From positions 19,534,991 to 19,598,990 of the forward strand of contig CP136061.1 of assembly GCA_032622095.1 (NCBI GenBank): a stretch of DNA of 64,000 nucleotides. The letters are read 5' to 3'. Source of the DNA: Siphonodentalium dalli (Eukaryota > Mollusca > Scaphopoda > Gadilida > Siphonodentaliidae). The notes beneath the pieces were generated by a model that did not search any database, was not told where the DNA came from, and worked only from the letters and a program-made list of their open reading frames with translations. The translations under genes were made by a program, and so were the position numbers. Of the stretch, positions 59,601 through 64,000 are shown piece after piece. Positions within the stretch are counted from its first letter, which is position 1; every line of letters begins with the position of its first letter.

Positions 59601-62361
59601 GTCTGAAGCGACGGTTTAGAGATTACAATGGTGACGTATGTTCATGAACGTCTGAAGCGACGGTTTAGAGATTACATTAGTGACGAATGTTCCTGAACGC
59701 CTGAAGCGACGGTTTAGAGATTACATTAGTGACGTATGTTCCTGAACGTCTGAAGCGACGGTTAGATATTACAATGGTTACGTATAGGTTCATGGCTCTG
59801 ATAACATTACAACAGAGTTAGATGATCAGGCGTGGTGCAGAGAAGGTTAAATACGCGAAGTGCACGGACCCTCACCGCAGGGGGGGGGGTGAAAAGAACT
59901 TGCATACACACCTATAATGCATTGAGGCGTTAAAGTCTTCGCCATTCAGAAGGTTCATAATGGTCGGTGCTGGTCCACCTTTCGGGAACGCGATCGTGAG
60001 ATCGAAAATCGATGTGACTACAAAACAAACAAATTATCTATACGTTGTAAATAAATCGTCCATGGGTCTGGGAATTTTTTTTAATTTTTATTATAATTTG
60101 TTTTTAAGTTCCCAAACCCCTGTGTCTATGATATATCGTCACCCACTGGGGATATTTACCTGGTATAATTTTCAGGAATTTCGTCGTAGAGGGTCAAGTG
60201 GTGCTACTGTATCTGAAGGGGTCACTCTCACATAAAAATAAGCGCTGAAGGGTACAGCTGTTTTGAAAATGAGCTGAGGGCTAAACAGGGTTTGCTATCG
60301 GCACTGGGGCAGTTACGTCAAGTGTGTTCCAGAAAGTCTAATGCCCATCAGCTGTTTGTTTTGAGTTCATTTTAATTTTTATTGGAATGTACACGAATTA
60401 TCATCTAACAGAAATCATGGAAGATGCGAAAATTAAACGTCATTTCGAATGAGATTTCAAAACCTGTGAGCACTTCAGCACATTTGCCAAATATGTGTAC
60501 CCTTCAGCACATTTGCCAAACCTATGTACCCTTCAGCGCTTGTCTTGATGAGAGTGACATCAAGCGCAACTATATATGAAACTACTTATTAAATGCATAT
60601 GCATTACTTGTTTATTACACGAGGGCGCTTTAAGATTGATATAAATCAACATGTGAGTGTATAAAGCCTACAACTGACATTTTCCAGACTGTGCTAAAGG
60701 TACTCAATCCGATCAGACGCTCCCAAATGACTATTTCTTTGGCGTCGGGGGGGGGGGGGGGGGGACAAATATTTGATTCGAGTCGAGGAACACACCCATC
60801 AAAGCTAAGAGTGATTATAATTCGATGTTAGCTGTTTCTATTGTTTGTGGACCAAAACTTGTCCAGAACCACGTGCTCAAACGGACAAAATGCGGTTGTA
60901 AGATGGATAACTCTAAAATCGAGTGGTTTTTATTGTTAATAGTAACCACTTGATTTTCGAGTGCTGTGACTATATAACCACGTTCCCGCTTTAAAATCAC
61001 ACGCATTTTGGGAATCTGTTTTGCATTGAAACTGACGAATCCAATTTAAAAACCCGATAGGATTGGCGGAGAACAAAACTGCAAATTTAAAACCCGAAAG
61101 GGTGGGTGGAGAACAAAACTGCAAATATAAAACCTGAAAGGGTGGGTGGATAACAAAACTGCAAATATAAAACCTTAAAGGGTGGGTGGGGAACAAAACA
61201 GCAAATTTAAATAGGAGTTTATAGACCACAAGTGCATCTTAATCGATAATATTTTATCGAATTCATGAGTTGGGACGGCGCAAGGATATAGTTCGTGAAA
61301 TCGCAGCTTTCAAGAGTAAAAGTTACCATCTGCGCCATTGGCAGTGGGAAAATGAATCTAGATTATGATGCAAGTCGTGTTCTGGATTTGTGTCGGATAA
61401 GTTAACCAATGACTGTGACCGCCTTTGATACTATACCTTTATTGCTATTTATATGTCATGACAATCCGGTAATACCTGTCGGGGAGATCGAAAATATCGC
61501 GTCCAGTCACCATATGTTTATTCGTATCACTGACTCTTATCGACACACAACTCGCTCACACATATCACACATATCACACATATAGACAACGTGCACGCAC
61601 ACGAGATTGAACAATAGTCACTGCATGTCAGTAATTAATGAGTCAACATAATTGGTATCCACGACAATAGCATCACCCGAAGTGAATCGCTGACGTCATG
61701 CCGGTAATACCATCACCCGAAGTGAATCGCTGACGTCGTGTCGGTAATACCATCACCGAAGTGAATCGCTGACGTCGTGTCGGTAATACCATCACCGAAG
61801 TGAATCGCTGACGTCATGTCGGTAATACCATCTCCCGAAGTGAATCGTCATCGTTTTGTCAACAACGTTAATGTATATTTTCTTAGTTAAATCTAACATT
61901 TTTTATTCAAGTGTTTTGTCAGTTACAATTCATTCCGGCTTGCATATGATCTAGACAATTTTCAAATGCATATGGACAGTTCAGTTTCTCAAAATAATGT
62001 AGAATGAATTGTAGCCTACTAAAGTTTCAAATAAATAAATGTTCTATTTCTTCACATTATGTGTAAGTGCTGGCAGCGGTAAATCCTGCGTATAGGGGGA
62101 CTGAACTCTGCACGGGCTTGCAACTAGCCTAAATGTCTTCAATGACCGTGGCCACGTTGAATAGGCCTACGTGTACATCGCTTCAACATGTGTATTTTCG
62201 CACTCACATTTGCCCTTGAGTCCGCGTATGGCGGCAACGAAGCCGTTCGGCCTTGGCAACAGAACGTGTTTCATCTCCGGGTAACCTTTGGCTCGGGACA
62301 CTTCAAGGCTGGCAGCGTGCTTAGTCTCGGTAAACCTCGTCCCTTCCGGAAATATCACAAG
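47510..62361 (-). CDS. AGPAT3/4-like: Gene 2: AGPAT3/4-like paralog, 3' part (5 exons; 5' end outside window)
   Basis: Joining 62361-62208, 60017-59912, 58775-58697, 49198-49000 and 47619-47510 on the minus strand gives 648 nt: 215 residues plus a stop, all in frame and with GT-AG introns. Visible blocks in order are FPEGTRFT (motif III), HVLLPRPNGF (motif IV), SIFDLTIAFPK, RRLELDDVPVE, LRKLFKEK, QKGSKYG and a hydrophilic tail ending SSNMET. Exon lengths 154, 106, 79 and 199 equal gene 1 exons 4-7, so the two genes arose by duplication and now converge. Motifs I and II must be encoded beyond 64000, because nothing similar occurs in 62362-64000. Motif IV has PRPNGF where gene 1 and the family have PRTKGF. 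The 9.5-kb intron 58696-49199 carries nested transposons. The predicted activity is lysophosphatidate acylation in ER membranes, subject to the motif IV change. Confidence 0.92.
47619..47690 (-). repeat. Duplicated 3' splice site of the gene 2 last exon
   Basis: TTATTTCACAGGTTGTTTGT occurs twice, 51 bases apart (exon starts 47619 and 47670). Confidence 0.95.
47921..48452. mobile_element. Complete 'AAAGG-GGCGG' foldback element in a gene 2 intron
   Basis: It runs from TTTAAAGGCACGGGCGGCG to CGCCGCCCGTATCTTTAA, with the inverted 'cagaaggaatatt' / 'actattatttctgtt' blocks inside. Confidence 0.8.
49000..49198 (-). CDS. AGPAT3/4-like: Gene 2 exon equivalent to exon 7 (membrane segment)
   Basis: On the minus strand an acceptor ending TTTGCAG precedes DDLYDAYLETGDFPDTKF and then a long hydrophobic stretch (residues such as WFVITMGLLFLLVV), with donor TTAG|GTGAGC. 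It is 199 nt and identical in length to gene 1 exon 7. Confidence 0.94.
49418..50156 (+). repeat. AGGTCA-rich dispersed repeat, long copy
   Basis: Five to six units have the same sequence as 1-392. Direct AGGTCAAGGTCA is present near 49467, 49596, 49725 and 49856. The copy ends in CAGACAGACAGATCTTCC and AATATATAATAG. Confidence 0.85.
50157..50665 (+). repeat. Tandem ~65-120-bp units with TGCGCATGCGCGAAGC
   Basis: Three units of 'tcaagtcgatagctccaccc' and 'gtctgcgcatgcgcgaagct' are followed by a (GACA)n tract. This is the tail of the preceding repeat or a sister family. The open frames on both strands follow the repeats. Confidence 0.8.
50666..51325. other. Intron sequence with partial duplicate at 58865-59275
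   Basis: 'gaggaagctccaaaacattg' and 'aactcgaaaattaaatgggc'-like blocks recur near 58895 and 59250. Confidence 0.45.
51326..51908. mobile_element. 583-bp DNA element with ~75-bp TIRs
   Basis: The left end CCAGGGGCCTGTACTATAG and its inverse at the right pair over about 75 bases including 'attgccgtgtttaaacag'. The interior encodes nothing recognisable. No target duplication is clear. Confidence 0.8.
52108..53709. mobile_element. PIF/Harbinger-like element with TTA target duplication
   Basis: It starts GGTGACGTTCACACAT and ends ATGTATAAACACCCCCC, with similar CCGGCGAAG blocks inside both ends. TTA flanks it (52105-52107 and 53710-53712), and the empty site is visible in 7226-7742. No transposase is recognised. 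Confidence 0.75.
52683..53104. mobile_element. hAT-related element inside the Harbinger-like element
   Basis: Ends AGGGCCGTGGC and CCCGTCCCT resemble 31084-32215, and the interior has 'ttggaaat' blocks. The flanking 8-mers do not match, so age or deletion has obscured the duplication. Confidence 0.6.
53942..54937. mobile_element. hAT-like element with 8-bp target duplication CCCACAAG
   Basis: It starts CAGAGGCGGACTGGCC and ends GGCCCAGTCCGCCTCTG. CCCACAAG is at 53934-53941 and 54938-54945. It contains an internal partial copy of its own end (54203-54281) and inverted sequence related to 31100-31500. Confidence 0.9.
55185..55310. repeat. 42-bp tandem repeat, 3 units
   Basis: 'cataaacggcgtgcgaaatg' and 'gagcagacgtgaattaacac' recur near 55190, 55232 and 55274. 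Confidence 0.85.
55311..58375. other. Gene 2 large intron: mostly unassigned
   Basis: Blocks at 55311-55690 and 58160-58330 resemble 15450-15960. A donor-like CAGAAAG|GTGAGT at 55772 and an acceptor TTATTTCAG at 56585 could mark a plus-strand non-coding transcript, but no coding frame is evident. 57650-57780 holds a 66-bp duplication ('cagctgatc', 'ctaaatcccca'). Confidence 0.4.
58380..58672. repeat. 32-bp tandem repeat, ~9 units
   Basis: 'gtgaagtgttaaggtccact' followed by 'gtgtgtgttgtc' repeats every 32 bases. The array ends about 25 bases from the gene 2 exon 58697-58775. Confidence 0.95.
58697..58775 (-). CDS. AGPAT3/4-like: Gene 2 exon equivalent to exon 6
   Basis: On the minus strand the acceptor CGTTGCAG precedes RLELDDVPVESDEACGNWL and the exon ends LFKEK before donor AAG|GTAATT. 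It is 79 nt, matching gene 1 exon 6. A nine-copy 32-bp tandem array begins about 25 bases into the downstream intron. Confidence 0.92.
58865..59280. repeat. Partial duplicate of 50666-50890
   Basis: It shares 'accatttaaaagaggaagct', 'aataaactgtgaacatg' and 'ctcgaaaattaaatgggcct' in the same orientation. Confidence 0.65.
59510..59775. repeat. 49-bp tandem repeat, ~5.5 units
   Basis: 'acggtttagagattacatta' recurs at about 59512, 59561, 59610, 59659, 59708 and 59757. Confidence 0.93.
59912..60017 (-). CDS. AGPAT3/4-like: Gene 2 exon equivalent to exon 5
   Basis: On the minus strand the acceptor TGTTTTGTAG precedes TSIFDLTIAFPKGGPAPT and the exon continues to MHYR before donor ATAG|GTGTGT. It is 106 nt, like gene 1 exon 5. 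The shared core is TIAFPK. The donor is weaker than consensus. Confidence 0.9.
60695..60965. mobile_element. 'AAAGGTACTCAATCCGAT' foldback half with long poly-G
   Basis: It matches 45977-46218, with a run of about 17 G replacing the usual G-stretch. Confidence 0.7.
61070..61212. repeat. ~39-bp tandem repeat, 4 units
   Basis: 'gggtgggtggagaacaaaac' followed by 'tgcaaatataaaacc' repeats. Confidence 0.85.
61640..61855. repeat. ~39-bp tandem repeat, 5 units
   Basis: 'ataccatcaccgaagtgaat' followed by 'cgctgacgtcgtgtcggta' repeats. TGACGTC is a CRE-like core in each unit. Confidence 0.9.
62208..62361 (-). CDS. AGPAT3/4-like: Gene 2 exon equivalent to exon 4 (motifs III and IV)
   Basis: Read on the minus strand, the acceptor ATTCTCAG is followed by LVIFPEGTRFT, and the exon ends KGK before donor AAAT|GTGAGT. 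It is 154 nt, identical in length and phase to gene 1 exon 4. Confidence 0.95.
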
Positions 62362-62679
62362 CTGAGAATATATTTAATAGAACCACACCATGACCTGCAC
62401 GACCCTCGCACCAAAGTCTAATACTGGTATATTTTAAATATCCAATGTCAGATTGAACATCATACAACAACCATGGGTCTATACCAAAATGGTCCAAAAA
62501 TAATGATTAAATCGTGCCAAAGAGTGCATTAATATGAGTTTATGATAGTCAGATATTGATTTTAAGAAGGGGACGTTTTAACACGTTTTAAATTTTTTGT
62601 CAGGTTAGCAAACATTCTCCTATGATCGGCTCTGACAAATAAAGTCCACGCTTTCGTCTCCATAAATTATGATCGTTAA

Positions 62680-63035
62680 AAAGATGGCTTCTCATCTAGA
62701 GGTCACCCCAAATGTCCATATGAAGTTTGGTAATGACCGAATGATGGATGACATGGATGTGGCCGGTAGCTAGGGTGTGTCGAAGGATTTAGTCATGCAA
62801 AGAGTAAAATACAAGACGGTCGCTGGCGGCCATGTTTTTGAACGAAATTCAAAAAAAATTGAGGGCTCCCATCTTGTGGTCACCCAAAAGATCCGTTTGA
62901 AGTTTGGTGACGATCGGACGAGAGATGTGACATGTAAGGTGTGCTAACGGAAATTGTTGACTGACGCACGGGCAGACACACGCACTCACGAACAGACGGA
63001 TGCCAACCAACTTCATCAAGTTGAGCTAAAAAATC
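62680..63035 (+). repeat. Single diverged unit of the ~159-bp family with hairpin end
   Basis: 'tttagtcatgcaaagagtaa' and 'ggtcgctggcggccatg' match 32.5-36 kb. It ends 'caacttcatcaagttgagct' then AA. Confidence 0.7.
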
Positions 63036-64000
63036 AATATAAAAACAGAAATATACAAACACAACCATGCTACTGGCATATTAAAGGCCATCCACCAAAT
63101 TAATATCTTGCTTTTCGCCCCAAGAAACACTTGCCACTTTTGCTGGGTAGATTTGCATGAACACCTCCCCTTATATTTAACATTCATCACTTGGCCTCCC
63201 CCTTAAGAAGCTCGATTTATGTGGATAAACCGGTTATCATTCATTACGCTAAACTGTGATCGTGTTCCGGCAATTCAGTTTGAACTATAATGTAATGAAA
63301 ACACTCTGCATTAATTATTCATCAATGAAATATTCCAACAGCATTTACATGAACCTTTGATCAAAGTCAAATACCTGATCGGTGACGATGTGTTAATTGC
63401 TAGCATTCAACTGGAATAAAGGCTACTAGGCCACACAGAACCCATACCTGGTATATAATATAGTTACAATAATAATACTATACATGTCCCCCCAATCAAT
63501 TAAATGGCTTTATTTGGCTGGTGGCTTTTTTTTAATGAAAATTTTAATTCTGGGAACAACCATTGAATCAACATTGGCTTCCAACTGTCTATGTTAATTA
63601 ATTCTGAATCATGCAATGACGGACGTAAAATTCATCCGATGTTTTCTCAAATTATAAGTCGTCACGCAAAATTCAGCGGACGAAGCCCAGATTCGCCAAT
63701 TCAGCGGACGTAGCCCAGATTCGCCCATTTGACGGCAGTAACCTTTGACCATGTGACTTTGAGCATGTGGCTTTATTTGTCGTTTCTCGTCGGGAAACAG
63801 GTCTGTCGTCTGTGCATTTGTTCGTGCACTTTCCATCCATGTATTAGTGACCATTCAGCTGCCAGGATTTTGTTATGCTTATTCTAGCTTGGGGGTTCCC
63901 AGGGAAAATCACTCTATTAATTTGTATGTGGTGTATTATAACATGCCTGCTGTGTGAACGTAGCCACATTCAAAGGAAATATGGTGTCATGTGCTGCATC
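63036..64000. other. Right end of window, within or upstream of gene 2
   Basis: No exon of gene 2 and no other feature is recognised. A short duplication of 'attcagcggacgaagcccag' is at about 63670-63712. Confidence 0.45.

Noticed and set aside
62362-64000. Search for the motif I and II exons of gene 2
   Set aside because: No NHxxxxD or KRDW-like coding segment with splice sites occurs on the minus strand, so these exons are taken to lie outside the window.

Overview
This is a metazoan genomic window: AT-rich, with sparse spliced genes and densely packed small repeats. The repeats include about 160-bp satellite-like units ending in GGACGGACGCC-type tails, (CA)n- and (GACA)n-tailed repeats, tRNA-derived SINEs and many foldback MITEs. 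That mixture suggests a mollusc or another lophotrochozoan. The species cannot be named from sequence alone.

Two protein-coding genes are clear. Both encode 1-acylglycerol-3-phosphate O-acyltransferases of the AGPAT3/AGPAT4 type, and they lie tail-to-tail. Gene 1 (+ strand) is complete: eight coding exons between 5456 and 22381 give a 381-residue protein with all acyltransferase motifs (NHKYDID, the FLKRDW region, FPEGTRFT, LLPRTKGF) and hydrophobic segments at both ends. Gene 2 (- strand) enters from the right edge. Five exons (62361-62208, 60017-59912, 58775-58697, 49198-49000, 47619-47510) give the C-terminal 215 residues, and its 5' exons lie beyond 64000. The internal exons of the two genes have identical lengths (154, 106, 79, 199 nt) and phases, so they are paralogs. 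Both would act in ER membranes, converting lysophosphatidic acid to phosphatidic acid.

Layout: 1-1170 dispersed repeats rich in AGGTCA half-sites; 1170-5450 upstream region of gene 1 with a possible upstream exon; 5456-22381 gene 1, whose introns hold MITEs, foldback elements and a 1.5-kb non-autonomous LTR element with one 361-codon ORF; 22382-47509 intergenic region with MITEs, short tandem arrays, a hAT element inside a SINE, a roughly 160-bp tandem family (32.5-36 kb), and a 6.2-kb minisatellite of 23-bp units (37.1-43.3 kb) with a 759-bp higher-order repeat; 47510-62361 gene 2, whose large intron contains a three-level nest of transposons (52.1-55.2 kb); 62.4-64 kb further intron or upstream sequence.

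The most notable observations are: (i) tandemly duplicated 3' splice sites in both paralogs (three 29-bp copies before exon 7 of gene 1; a 51-bp in-frame duplication before the last exon of gene 2); (ii) a 69-bp almost perfect palindrome reused inside element families with different termini at about ten loci, one of them directly downstream of the gene 2 stop codon; (iii) exact target-site duplications that date nested insertions; and (iv) exact 33 x 23 bp higher-order periodicity in the minisatellite.
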